A DNA stretch of 61,523 bases. Source: Caldilinea sp. CFX5 (GTDB lineage Bacteria > Chloroflexota > Anaerolineae > Caldilineales > Caldilineaceae). The stretch is from NCBI GenBank assembly GCA_021405325.1, contig QWII01000061.1:1-61523 (forward strand), written 5' to 3'. Shown in pieces: positions 27,101 through 34,651 of this stretch. Under the pieces are notes generated by a model. That model saw only the letters and a program-made list of their open reading frames with translations, ran no database searches and was not told the origin of the DNA. The translations under genes were made by a program, and so were the position numbers. Each line of letters begins with the position of its first letter. The first letter of the stretch is position 1.

Positions 27101-27333
27101 TGACCGATGGCGCTGCCTCGGTGGCCGGTCGCACCGTCTGCATTCCCAATATTTACGCCGCGGGCTATGTCGCCCCGCCGCCGGACGCCATCGCCTACAT
27201 TGTCCAGTCGGGTGACACCCTCCAAGCCATAGCCAACCGCTACAATGTGTCGGTCGCGCAGATCCAACGGCGCAATAACCTGACCAATCCCGATTATTTG
27301 GATGTCGGTCAACGCTTGCAGATCCCCCGTTAG
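24163..27333 (+). CDS. ExeM/NucH-type extracellular nuclease with LysM repeats
   Basis: The 1056-residue secreted protein has a signal peptide (about 1-31, cleavage near SYAQS), a beta-rich N-terminal domain, an OB-like region (about 210-310), and an endonuclease/exonuclease/phosphatase domain (about 465-785). Visible active-site motifs are SVASFNVLNFF, LIGLMEVENDG, VNHFKSKR, IIGDLNAYAKE and FRASDHDPVLIGF. A Thr-rich linker of 13 hexapeptides follows, then LysM modules (YVVRAGDTLSTLARRYSVT, one degenerate CWRNI... copy, and YIVQSGDTLQAIANRYNVS). It probably degrades extracellular DNA while held on peptidoglycan. This nuclease-LysM fusion is unusual. AGGGGG precedes the ATG. Confidence 0.92.
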   Translation: MKTFLRSLLSRVLLGWLFLVGALTIAQVSYAQSAPPGAPLRETLHIDQILVDPATGQRTQIVLSDGGVGNQALSDLVVAFLLSDDNTILAAYPLTGGMTDGDGFFTLGAPSDSDLAVDLSALQAADAVAIYLGEISAFTAGSRVTDSNAIDLVLFALADNNELLALRPPLPEIAALADAAPPAATTRASACNDDAVPIHSIQGAADSSPRLGEVVAIQGIVVGDFQDVKTQLRGFFVQEEAADQDNDPATSEGIFVLDNGFKVAVTAGDLVRVRGLVHEFNTMTELKRLESVHICDRNQPLEPALVTLPEAENGDLERYEGMLIRIANEMTVAQTYFLGRYGQMTLAAPGTTGGRTYQPTNRFLPDSPEAEALAAENARRLLVLDDGRDLSALGDNPNPVPYLGAPPPAVIRAGDTVTNLVGVLDFGRINSAPGNEAALDYRLHPIEAPIFTAANPRTTTPPTVTGSLSVASFNVLNFFNGDGQGGGYPTARGAKTAAEFERQREKVIAALVALDADLIGLMEVENDGYGANSAIQALVNGLNETQPVEFAYAFIDPRLPRLGGDEITVGLLYRTNTITPTGPAMTLDSGAFDQTLADEGRSRQPLVQTFVDQAGERFTIVVNHFKSKRPGAAATGGNVDSGNGTGGWNERRTEAAQDLVNWLATDPTNSGDPDVLIIGDLNAYAKESPITTIEAAGYINLIGHFGGDEAYSYIFDGQAGYLDHALASTSLFSQTTGATDWHINTDEPKVLDYEMRFNPPGYYSPTPFRASDHDPVLIGFTLGAPSPITDTTGITDTTGVTDTTDVTDTTGITETVDVTDTTGITETTGITDTTGITETTGITDTTGITETTGVTDTEEITDSTGVTDTLAPPVTGPVTDTVTGPPPTQPANPPATYVVRAGDTLSTLARRYSVTIAALAQANHLPIHGELRVGRQLTIPPVQPGVPCWRNIEGQAGETVATIADRYNAAADRLAQFNGLTDGAASVAGRTVCIPNIYAAGYVAPPPDAIAYIVQSGDTLQAIANRYNVSVAQIQRRNNLTNPDYLDVGQRLQIPR
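26524..26769 (+). repeat. Hexapeptide-coding tandem repeat in the nuclease linker
   Basis: Thirteen 18-base units encode (I/V)T(D/E)TTG, with a partial fourteenth. Alternate units switch between ITDTTG and ITETTG, and third-codon positions vary, so the repeats are old enough to diverge yet kept in frame. The linker would be a glycosylatable spacer between nuclease and LysM domains. Confidence 0.9.
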
Positions 27334-27342
27334 TACGTCAGC

Positions 27343-27391
27343 AACAGACGAGGTTGATAAGCTTCTTGGCAGCTTGCCAAACTCGTCTGTT
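27343..27391 (+). terminator. Hairpin after the ExeM-like gene
   Basis: Arms 27343-27355 and 27379-27391 pair over 13 bases with one mismatch (AACAGACGAG core), 10 bases after the stop codon. Confidence 0.65.
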
Positions 27392-27408
27392 CTTGATGAG
27401 AGTAGTTA

Positions 27409-28050
27409 ATGTTGCCGGCCATGTTCCCACTGGTGTTGTATAATGGTGATGATAAGTGGACGGCGCCAGATAATATTGACCAGTTGATTGAGACGGAAGT
27501 TGACTTGGGCCAATATGGTCTCCATTTTGAGCATTTCGTCATTGCCGAAAATGCGTATGGCAAAGAGTAGCTGGCGAAGATTGATAATATCATTGCCACC
27601 CTTTTTCTTGCCGAAGCCCATTACGACTTGCCACTCATTTTGGAAAAGTTGTTGACTTTATATGACACAGAACCGGACCGTCAGGCGCTGATGCTCTTCA
27701 TCAACTGATTTCGCCAGTTGGCGGCGCATGGCCGGCTGAAAAGCGCCGATTTTGCACAGATTGAAGAACAGGATCTGACACGCGAGGAGGTTAAAAGCAT
27801 GTTAGTTAAAGCACTGGAGCGCGAACGCGAGCTAATTTTTGATAACGGCAAGAAGGAAGGCATTGACATCGGTAAGAAGGAAGGTATTGAGGAACGCAAT
27901 CGCCAAATTGTTCACGCAATGGTGGCGAACGGGTTTGCGTTGTCAGCCATTGCGAGCTTGTTAGCCCTTTCACTACCGGAGGTCGAACACCTTTTGGCTA
28001 CACAGGAAAAGAATAGTGACGCCCCGTCCGTACAGGATGATCCAGCTTGA
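27409..28050 (+). pseudogene. Rpn/PDDEXK_2-family nuclease remnant
   Basis: A single frame from ATG 27409 reads MLPAMFPLVLYNGDDKWTAP and continues for 213 codons with two in-frame stops, TAG at 27568-27570 and TGA at 27706-27708. The pattern (PIVLYNG...W, then ...LLTLYDTEPDRQALMLFI, then a charged helical tail EREREL..GKKEGI) is that of Rpn-type recombination-promoting nucleases. The N-terminal catalytic part before the YNG motif is missing. The last 110 codons after the second stop remain open and could still be expressed from an internal start, but the nuclease core is gone. Confidence 0.82.
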
Positions 28051-28069
28051 GAGGAAGTGAACTTTTCCT

Positions 28070-28831
28070 ATGCTACCCATGCCAGTTCCTCCTCAATTTC
28101 GCATCATCGCCCACCGAGGCGCGTCGGCCTATGTGCCGGAGAATACGCTGGCAGCCTTCCAATTGGCCTATGACATGGGCGTGACGGAGATTGAAACCGA
28201 TGTGCAACTGACCACCGATGGCGTCGTTGTGCTTTGTCATGACCGCACGCTGACGCGTTATGGTCACGGCGAACAGGTGGTGGAGGAGATGACGTGGGGT
28301 GAGTTGGCGACGCTGGATATGGGTTCCTGGTTTTCGCCCCATCTACATCACGATAAACGAATGCTCGCGCTGGACGAACTGCTGGCGACCTTTGGCGACA
28401 AGCTGACCTATCACATTGAGCTAAAGGGGCATGCTCCCCAACTAGCCGCTGCCACCCACAAGCTGATCAGCGCGCACCGCCTGCAAGAGAATTGCCTGAT
28501 CACCTCGTTTGATGACAACTGGCTCGCCACCATGCGCCAGATTGACCCAACGCTCCGTCTGGGCTGGCTGGTTTCGACCATTGACGAGCAGGTCATTGCC
28601 AGAGCCAAAGCGCTTCAGTTATATCAACTCTGTCCTCGCGCCGACCAGGTGACAGCGGAGATGGTGGCGCAAGCACGCACAGTGGTCACGGAGGTGCGCG
28701 CCTGGGGTCTACAAAGCGAACGTGTCGCCAGCCAGGCACGCGATGTCCAAGCGCTGATCCATCGCCTCCTCGCCGCCGGCTGCGATGGAATGACGATCAA
28801 CTGGCCGGATTGGGTGCGCCGCAAAGGCTGA
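28070..28831 (+). CDS. Glycerophosphodiester phosphodiesterase
   Basis: It hydrolyses glycerophosphodiesters to glycerol-3-phosphate and an alcohol. The 253-residue length fits the cytoplasmic UgpQ type. Motifs are clear: IAHRGASAYVPENTLAAFQ near the N-terminus (catalytic His and Arg), EIETDVQLTTDGVVVLCHD (metal-binding Glu/Asp and second His), and YHIELKG. There is no signal peptide. GAGGAAG precedes the start. It lies 19 bases after the Rpn remnant and 34 bases before an unknown gene, so the two intact genes may share a transcript. Confidence 0.93.
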   Translation: MLPMPVPPQFRIIAHRGASAYVPENTLAAFQLAYDMGVTEIETDVQLTTDGVVVLCHDRTLTRYGHGEQVVEEMTWGELATLDMGSWFSPHLHHDKRMLALDELLATFGDKLTYHIELKGHAPQLAAATHKLISAHRLQENCLITSFDDNWLATMRQIDPTLRLGWLVSTIDEQVIARAKALQLYQLCPRADQVTAEMVAQARTVVTEVRAWGLQSERVASQARDVQALIHRLLAAGCDGMTINWPDWVRRKG

Positions 28832-28865
28832 CAACGCGTCGGAAAAGGAAAGGTGCCAATTTTGT

Positions 28866-29522
28866 ATGAATGCGCCAGCCTCATCACGTCCTTGCGACCC
28901 CTTTTTGCAGGAGTGCGGCCATTTGCTCGGTGATCACGGCTTCCTTGCCGATCCTGGACGGGTTGAATATAGCGCAGAGGGCAACATCGTCTTCTATCAT
29001 TACACCCATCGCCAACACTTGGATGCGATTCTAGCGCCGGGCCGCGGGTTGCACGCCCGTCTACCGGTTGTTCACTCTGATGTTGCGCCGGCATTTGTCG
29101 ATTGTTATTTGGTCGAAGGGTTGCTGGAGCCACTGCCAACCTGGCTCCGCCAAAGCCCCTACTTTGGCGACCTCGGTCTCGAAATGATGCGCACCTATGT
29201 TGGTGACACCCTGTTGCGTATCGCAGTGCCGCCAACCTTTCCGGGGCTATATGTGGCCGACACGGCGCATAATTTTGAGTGCAAACATCAGGAGCGGCGG
29301 GGTCGCAGTGCGTTGGGGCTGGGCTACGACTGTCGGACTGGTAAGGAAGTTTGCCTGGCCGATATCCATTCGTATGTGCCGTTGTCGCAGTACCAAGGCG
29401 GCCATGTTGCCCCCAACGTCAAAGTTGTTCGCCAGGGGGAGGGTGTTGCGGTTCCGCAAATGTACATTTCGATCTGCCCCATACAACCACTAGCACCGAC
29501 CACGCCAGATCAAGCAACCTAA
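28866..29522 (+). CDS. Hypothetical protein, possible ART-like fold
   Basis: The 218-residue soluble protein is not recognised. The segment IVFYHYTHRQHLDAILAPGRGLHAR has the shape of the N-terminal strand-helix of ADP-ribosyltransferase-like or RNA 2'-phosphotransferase-like folds, where HxT followed by a helix and I-L-x-x-G is common. Further on, VADTAHNFE and KEVCLADIHSYVPLSQYQGGH are well-formed beta elements. The evidence is only pattern resemblance. Its end overlaps the convergent oxidoreductase gene by four bases. AAGGAAAGG lies upstream of ATG 28866. Confidence 0.6.
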   Translation: MNAPASSRPCDPFLQECGHLLGDHGFLADPGRVEYSAEGNIVFYHYTHRQHLDAILAPGRGLHARLPVVHSDVAPAFVDCYLVEGLLEPLPTWLRQSPYFGDLGLEMMRTYVGDTLLRIAVPPTFPGLYVADTAHNFECKHQERRGRSALGLGYDCRTGKEVCLADIHSYVPLSQYQGGHVAPNVKVVRQGEGVAVPQMYISICPIQPLAPTTPDQAT

Positions 29523-30553
29523 CTTTCCACCGGCAAACGAACCGGCTGTTGCCGCTGGAGCGAGAGTTGCACCGCCGTCTGCGCTTCGGCGGTGGGCAAG
29601 ATGCGACGTGGGGAAGTCATAGGTTCCTGTTGTTCTTGAATACAAGTCAGGAAGTGGCGCACTGAATCGGTAAAGGCGCCGCTGAGTTTGCCGTTCACTT
29701 CAGTGGCCGTGGCCGGGCCGGTGAACCCGATCTCCTGACCGCCCCGTCGGTTGTAAAACTCGATCTTGCGCGTGCGATTCTGGTAGGTGATCACCCCTTC
29801 GGCGCCGATAATCTGCATATAGCCGTCGGCAATGGCCGGGTAGGTGTCGGGGTGAATCCAGGAAGAGTGAAAGTTGGTGCTGATATTGTTGCCAAAGCCA
29901 ATCAGCACATTGACGCCATCATGCACCGGCACACCTTTGGCGTCCAGCACGCCCCGTGTCTCCTGGGCATAGACGCTGACCGGATCGACGCCCAGAAACC
30001 AGTGGGTCAAGTCCAAGTCATGGCTGCTCATAAAGTAGAAGGGGGAGCTGTGGGCGGCCCAACTCAACATCCCCGTCGGTACATAAATGGTATCAAATTT
30101 GAGCGATGTCACCATGAGCGGTTGGCCGATTTCGCCCCGGTCAATGGCCTGTTTGATCCAGGCATAGTCGGTGAGAAAGCGCTGGCTGTAATTGACCATC
30201 GTCACACAATTCGACGACGTGGATAATTGCGCCAGTTCCCGCACCTCGGCCAACGTGGTCGCCAGCGGCTTTTCGACAAAGACATGTTTGCCCGCCTGCA
30301 ACGCCGCCACCACCGGGTCGCGGTGGAGGAAATCGGGCGTGACCACCGCCACCACATCCACCAAATCAGCGGCCAGCACGGTCTGTAGATCCGTATACGC
30401 TTTGGCACCAAAGCGGGTCGCCAATGTTTGGGCGCGTTCTTGATTGACATCCACCACCGCCACCAGACGGCTTTCGGGCTGTTCGTGAAAGACACGGGCG
30501 TGGCGCGTCCCCAAGAGACCAGCGCCAACAACGGCAATGCGAATGGGTGACAT
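29519..30553 (-). CDS. Gfo/Idh/MocA-family oxidoreductase
   Basis: The 344-residue protein has an N-terminal Rossmann fold (RIAVVGAGLLGTRHARVF, then VAVVDVNQERA), the EKPLATT motif that carries the catalytic Lys, and a C-terminal beta-sheet domain. The family oxidises or reduces sugars, inositols or their derivatives with NAD(P). It lies beside the second sugar importer but on the opposite strand, divergent across the cgtgat repeat region. A role in processing the imported sugar is plausible from context only. Confidence 0.92.
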   Translation of the reverse strand: MSPIRIAVVGAGLLGTRHARVFHEQPESRLVAVVDVNQERAQTLATRFGAKAYTDLQTVLAADLVDVVAVVTPDFLHRDPVVAALQAGKHVFVEKPLATTLAEVRELAQLSTSSNCVTMVNYSQRFLTDYAWIKQAIDRGEIGQPLMVTSLKFDTIYVPTGMLSWAAHSSPFYFMSSHDLDLTHWFLGVDPVSVYAQETRGVLDAKGVPVHDGVNVLIGFGNNISTNFHSSWIHPDTYPAIADGYMQIIGAEGVITYQNRTRKIEFYNRRGGQEIGFTGPATATEVNGKLSGAFTDSVRHFLTCIQEQQEPMTSPRRILPTAEAQTAVQLSLQRQQPVRLPVES

Positions 30554-30567
30554 GGGTTCCTGCTTTC

Positions 30568-30723
30568 GTGATACGTGATAACGTGATTCGTGATAGCGTG
30601 ATTCGTGATAACATGAACCGGAATTGTACTCATCGCGCTATCACGGAACACGCAACACGCATCACGCTATCACGGAACACGCAACATGCATCACGAATTA
30701 CGAATCACGTTATCACGTATCAC
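30568..30723. repeat. cgtgat-word palindrome with internal 29-bp duplication
   Basis: Perfect 23-bp arms lie at 30568-30590 and 30701-30723. The interior holds more CGTGAT words and two 29-bp direct repeats (30636-30664 and 30665-30693) differing at one base. It fills the space between the divergent oxidoreductase gene and importer, so it must overlap or lie near both promoters. Confidence 0.8.
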
Positions 30724-30823
30724 ATCGATCTTACCCGATGCAGGAGCGTTTGCAAAGTTGACGGTAAGGCGGCTGTTGTGCTACAGTCTGTGGACATAAC
30801 GAACCACTGTTTAGCTCGACCCA

Positions 30824-31717
30824 ATGCCCATGCAAACTTTTTTACGCCGCTATGGCTGGAGCTACGCCTTTATCCTGCCCAGCATGATCACCTTTGTTCT
30901 CTTTGTTCTGGCGCCGGTCGTCTGGGCGTTGGTGATTTCCTTTCAGGATTTTAACTTGCGCCGGGGCGGGGTCTGGCTGGAGCCGATCTACCAGAATTAT
31001 CTTTTGGCCTTCCGCCAATTTAATGGCTTGTTTGTCGATGCCATTCGCAACACGCTCATTTATGCCCTCTTTACGGTTACTTCTAATATTTTACTGGGGT
31101 TGATCATCGCCAGCTTGATCCAGCCGTTGAGCCACCGGGCGCGCACCTTCTTTCGCGCGGCCTATTACCTGCCGGCGGTCACCAGCGCGCTGATCGTCGG
31201 CATGACCTGGAGCTATATTTACAACGCCCAGTGGGGCTTTGCCAACTATCTCTTGGGCTTCTTCGGCGTGGCGCCGATTCGCTGGCTCTCTGACCCGGAT
31301 CTGGCGCTCACCAGCATTACCCTTTCGGCAATTTTGACCATGCCGGCGACGGCGATTGTCCTCTACAGCGCCGCCATCGGCAGCATCCCGAATGAGTTTT
31401 ATGAAGCCGCCGAGATCGATGGCGCCACGCCAGTGCGCCGCTGGTGGCATATTACCGTGCCACTCTTGCGCCCCACCACCCTCTATTTGTTGGTGATTTA
31501 TACCATCGCCAGCTTTGAGGTCTTTGAACGGATCTACATCATGGCGCCCAGCGGCGTCGGCAACAGTACGCAGACGATGGTGACGCAGATCTACCAAAAT
31601 GCCTTTCAACAGTTTGAGTTGGGCATTGCTTCGGCGCAGGCGTTTGTGCTTTTTGTCATGATTGTGATTGTGGCGATTTTTCAATTTCGCTTTTTGACCA
31701 GTGATGTGGAGTATTGA
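30824..31717 (+). CDS. Sugar ABC permease (MalF-like)
   Basis: The 297-residue protein has six predicted helices, with the EAA loop NEFYEAAEIDGATPVRRWWHITVPLL near residue 190. The N-terminal helix is preceded by a short basic segment. It forms the channel with the next permease. ATG 30824 is used; a second in-frame ATG lies six bases downstream. Its TGA stop is the first part of an acacgag heptamer repeat that fills the gap to the next gene. Confidence 0.92.
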   Translation: MPMQTFLRRYGWSYAFILPSMITFVLFVLAPVVWALVISFQDFNLRRGGVWLEPIYQNYLLAFRQFNGLFVDAIRNTLIYALFTVTSNILLGLIIASLIQPLSHRARTFFRAAYYLPAVTSALIVGMTWSYIYNAQWGFANYLLGFFGVAPIRWLSDPDLALTSITLSAILTMPATAIVLYSAAIGSIPNEFYEAAEIDGATPVRRWWHITVPLLRPTTLYLLVIYTIASFEVFERIYIMAPSGVGNSTQTMVTQIYQNAFQQFELGIASAQAFVLFVMIVIVAIFQFRFLTSDVEY

Positions 31718-31743
31718 CACGAAACACGAGACACGAGATACGA
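31716..31743 (+). repeat. Short acacgag heptamer repeat at a stop codon
   Basis: Four units (GACACGA, AACACGA, GACACGA, GATACGA) start inside the TGA stop of the permease and lead into GAGAGATTGGG just before the next ATG. The same heptamer forms 14 units after mazG at 58058. Confidence 0.75.
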
Positions 31744-31759
31744 GACTGAGAGATTGGGT

Positions 31760-32611
31760 ATGGCAGCGGTGGCGATTTCTAGTGGACAGGGACGTGGTTC
31801 ACGCTTGACGTGGGTGAGTTGGGCGTTTTTGATTGTGACGACGATCATCGCGCTCTTTCCTATGTACTGGCTTTTTGTCAACGCGCTGACGCCGATTAGC
31901 TCGAATCCGCCGCTGACACCGATTTTGGTGCCGGCCTTTCAACTGGATAATATTGCGCGGCTGTTGACCGGTACGACGTTTTACCTGACCTGGATGCGCA
32001 ACAGTCTGCTGGTGACGCTGCTGGTGACCTTGTGGCACGTCTTTTTTGATACGCTGGCGGGGTATGCCTTTGCCAAGAAGCGCTTTCCCCTGCGCGATGT
32101 TTTCTTCTGGCTGATTGTCAGCACGTTGATGATCCCGCCGCAGGTGACGCTGATTCCGCTCTATGTCATCACTTTGCGGCTGGGTTTGCATGACAACCTG
32201 CTGGCCGTGATCCTACCGGGGACGGCGTTGACCTTTGGCATCTTTCTCATGCGCCAGTATATCCAGACGCTGCCGACCGAGTTGGAAGACGCTGCGCACA
32301 TTGACGGGTGTAGTGATTTTGGCGTCTTTCGCCATATCATTCTGCCCCTCTGCAAACCGGCGATTGCCTCGCTGGCGATCTTTACCTTTGTGCGGGTCTG
32401 GAATGATTTTCTCTGGCCGCTCATTGCCCTCAACCGGCCCCAGAATTACACCTTGACCGTCGGCGTCGCCAACCTGCAAGGGGAGTTTATGACCGACTGG
32501 GGGGTGATCTTTGCCGGCGCGGCGTTGGCGGCGCTGCCCATGATCATCTTCTTCCTGCTCTTTCAACGCTACTTTTTGGAAGGGGTGCGCATGGGCGCGA
32601 TTAAGGGGTGA
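31760..32611 (+). CDS. Sugar ABC permease (MalG-like)
   Basis: The 283-residue protein has six helices, the EAA loop TELEDAAHIDGCSDFGVFRHIILPL near residue 180, and the MalG-type C-terminus LEGVRMGAIKG. ATG 31760 is chosen; a TTG two codons upstream is possible. No good Shine-Dalgarno is seen because the acacgag repeat occupies the leader, so translation may depend on coupling to the upstream gene. Confidence 0.92.
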   Translation: MAAVAISSGQGRGSRLTWVSWAFLIVTTIIALFPMYWLFVNALTPISSNPPLTPILVPAFQLDNIARLLTGTTFYLTWMRNSLLVTLLVTLWHVFFDTLAGYAFAKKRFPLRDVFFWLIVSTLMIPPQVTLIPLYVITLRLGLHDNLLAVILPGTALTFGIFLMRQYIQTLPTELEDAAHIDGCSDFGVFRHIILPLCKPAIASLAIFTFVRVWNDFLWPLIALNRPQNYTLTVGVANLQGEFMTDWGVIFAGAALAALPMIIFFLLFQRYFLEGVRMGAIKG

Positions 32612-32616
32612 GGCGT

Positions 32617-32691
32617 AGGGGAGCGGATTTAGGCTACGCGAATTGTTTGTAGGAGGAACCCGTAACCCGTGCAACCCAAATCCGCTCCCCT
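32617..32691 (+). terminator. Hairpin after the second permease gene
   Basis: Arms AGGGGAGCGGATTT (32617-32630) and its complement (32678-32691) pair perfectly with a 47-base loop. It lies five bases past the permease stop and before the binding-protein gene, so it may stabilise or attenuate the message. Confidence 0.55.
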
Positions 32692-33118
32692 ATCCATCGT
32701 ACAGTTACCGAGAACACAACGAGTTTGGCAAGCAACGTAGAACTTTCGTATCCGTTCAGGGACGGACGCCGGCCACCCTGCCCTGAAAACAACAGGATGC
32801 CGCAGATTGCGCAGATGAAAACCCTAGAAGAATCGTAACTACTCACCCCTCCCTACCCCTCCCCTGCTAAGGGAGGGAACCGTGGTGCGCTCGACCGTTC
32901 CCTCCGTTAGCAGGGGAGCGCACCTGGTAGGCCACCGCTTCTAGGCGCGGGAGGGGTGGCTTGGTAGTTACCAAGAATCTTTGGAATCTGCGAAATCCCT
33001 GTTACTTTCACGGCAGGGTGGCCTCGACCTGAATAGAAATGAATTTTCACCACGATCAGACCAATTCGTTGTCGTTTGCGCAACAGTATCATAAACGTTC
33101 AACCAAGGAGGCTCACAC
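32692..33118. other. Intergenic region with nested inverted repeat, no gene
   Basis: No gene is visible. The stretch contains the CCCCTCC-rich nested palindrome at 32836-32970 and words of the cagggattt family near 32985-33003, then the ribosome site AAGGAGG of the binding-protein gene. Confidence 0.5.
32836..32970. repeat. Nested inverted repeat, about 135 bp
   Basis: Inner arms CTCCCCTGCTAAGGGAGGGAAC (32859-32880) and a near-complement at 32897-32918 form a hairpin. Outer sequence (TAACTAC..CACCCCTCCC at the left, GGGAGGGGTGGCTTGGTAGTTA at the right) extends the symmetry to about 32836-32970. The size and terminal symmetry fit a MITE-like element. Confidence 0.6.
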
Positions 33119-34507
33119 ATGAACCGTTCATTGTTTACCAAAGCGCGCTACCTTTTGTTAGCGCTGCTACTGTTGGCCGTTGTCGGCTGTACGGCTGTGG
33201 CGCCGGCGCCGGCCGCCGAACAAGCGCCCGCTGAACCGACCGCCACCCCTGCACCGCCCCCCCCGCCGCGTGAAGCCAAAGGCGGCATCCGCAAGAGCGA
33301 AAGCGGCTATCAAGGGGTGCTGAACCTGTGGGTGTTGGGCTATACGCCGGGCAACCAATTTGCCAACCCCTTTGACAACGCCGTCGCCCAGTTTATGGCC
33401 GATAACCCCGACATTGAAGTCGCCATCACCGGCTACCCGCCCAACGATGAAGGCTTTACCAAGCTGACCACAGCCTTGCAGAGTGGCCAGGGCATCGACC
33501 TGCTGCGTCTGCCCTCAGATCGCTTGCCGGGCTATGTGCGCGATGATCTGATCGAGCCGGTCGAGCCATTCCTGAGCGATGCCGACAAGGCCGACATTCT
33601 GCCCAATGTGCTGGATGTGGTGCGCTTGAAGGATGGGCAAGCCTATGCCTGGCCGCTCTGGGTGGTGCCGATGGGGATGTATTTGAATGTCGATCTCTTT
33701 AAGGAAGCCGGCGTCGAATTGCCCTCTAAAGAATGGACCTATGAAGAGTTTGTCGAAACGGCCAAGAAGTTGACCTTTAAGCGCGCCAGCGGTGAACAGG
33801 TCTATGGCTTCTCCGCCTTTGTCGATCCCGGCGTTATCAACAGTTGGGCGCTCTGGATGAACGAGGCGCCGAGTGTACGCCCGCGCACGGAAGATGGCAA
33901 ATTCGGCTTCAACACGCCCGAAGCCGCCGCCGCCCTCCAACGCTTTGCTGACCTGGCGCTGGTTCACAAAGTGACGCCGCCGGACTTTGGCACGATGAAG
34001 GATAGCGATGTCAAGGGTGGTTTTAAGGCCGGTCAATTTGCGATGGTTGTCGATGCCACTGGTTTTTCGCCGCAGTTGGTGGCCGACAAGATCAACTTTG
34101 AAATCTACCCGATTCCCACCTACAACGGCAACAAGTTGACCGTCGGCGCCGTCGGTCTGATTGCTGTCGCCAGGACTGATGATGAGGTGAAACGACAGGC
34201 CGCGATGGATCTGGCCCGCTACCTGACCAGCAGTGAGGTACAGGAAGATGTGCCGCCGGGCAGCAATGTTGCCACCGGTTTCTACCTGGCGCCGGGCGCC
34301 CGCCAATCGGTGACGGTGAATCCGCCGCTGGACAAATTCCTGCCCATGTTGCCCGATATGTGGATCACGCCGCTGGTACCGGATTGGAGCCAGTTTACCC
34401 GCCTTTTCCACACCCAATACCAGAACATCATCTTCGGGCAAGTGCAACCGGCTGATGCGATGGCTGAAATTGCTGAGGAAGCGGATCAGTTGTTGGCCGG
34501 TGAATAG
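33119..34507 (+). CDS. Sugar ABC substrate-binding lipoprotein
   Basis: The 462-residue protein has a lipoprotein signal with lipobox VVGC ending at Cys24, then a Pro/Ala/Thr-rich linker. The mature domain is family 1: LNLWVLGYTPGNQFANPF, TALQSGQGIDLLRLPSDRL, AYAWPLWVVPMGMYLNVDLFKEAG, FKAGQFAMVVDATGFSPQL. AAGGAGG precedes the ATG at eight bases. With the permeases at 30824 and 31760 it forms a second sugar importer, also lacking an ATPase gene. A 28-bp hairpin follows. Confidence 0.94.
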   Translation: MNRSLFTKARYLLLALLLLAVVGCTAVAPAPAAEQAPAEPTATPAPPPPPREAKGGIRKSESGYQGVLNLWVLGYTPGNQFANPFDNAVAQFMADNPDIEVAITGYPPNDEGFTKLTTALQSGQGIDLLRLPSDRLPGYVRDDLIEPVEPFLSDADKADILPNVLDVVRLKDGQAYAWPLWVVPMGMYLNVDLFKEAGVELPSKEWTYEEFVETAKKLTFKRASGEQVYGFSAFVDPGVINSWALWMNEAPSVRPRTEDGKFGFNTPEAAAALQRFADLALVHKVTPPDFGTMKDSDVKGGFKAGQFAMVVDATGFSPQLVADKINFEIYPIPTYNGNKLTVGAVGLIAVARTDDEVKRQAAMDLARYLTSSEVQEDVPPGSNVATGFYLAPGARQSVTVNPPLDKFLPMLPDMWITPLVPDWSQFTRLFHTQYQNIIFGQVQPADAMAEIAEEADQLLAGE

Positions 34508-34556
34508 ATAGTCAAAGATGATTGATCGATAAGAATGTTGCACCCCACAACAAAAG

Positions 34557-34631
34557 CGGCTCGCCTGTCATTCTGAAAGAATCTTGCGATTACAATACGC
34601 TAGAGATTCTTTCAGAATGACAGGCGAGCCG
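34557..34631. terminator. 28-bp perfect hairpin between convergent genes
   Basis: Arms 34557-34584 and 34604-34631 pair without mismatch around a 19-base loop. It lies between the binding-protein gene and the convergent HzsA-like gene. The stem includes CATTCTGAAAGAATCT. No U tract. Confidence 0.85.
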
Positions 34632-34651
34632 TTAGGGTTCCATTGGAGTTG

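Noticed and set aside
24163..27333. Two separate genes, nuclease and LysM protein
   Set aside because: The frame is continuous through the hexapeptide repeats, with no stop or internal ribosome site at the junction.
33515..34543. A 342-codon minus-strand frame
   Set aside because: It lies opposite the lipoprotein gene and shows only His/Arg-rich shadow sequence.
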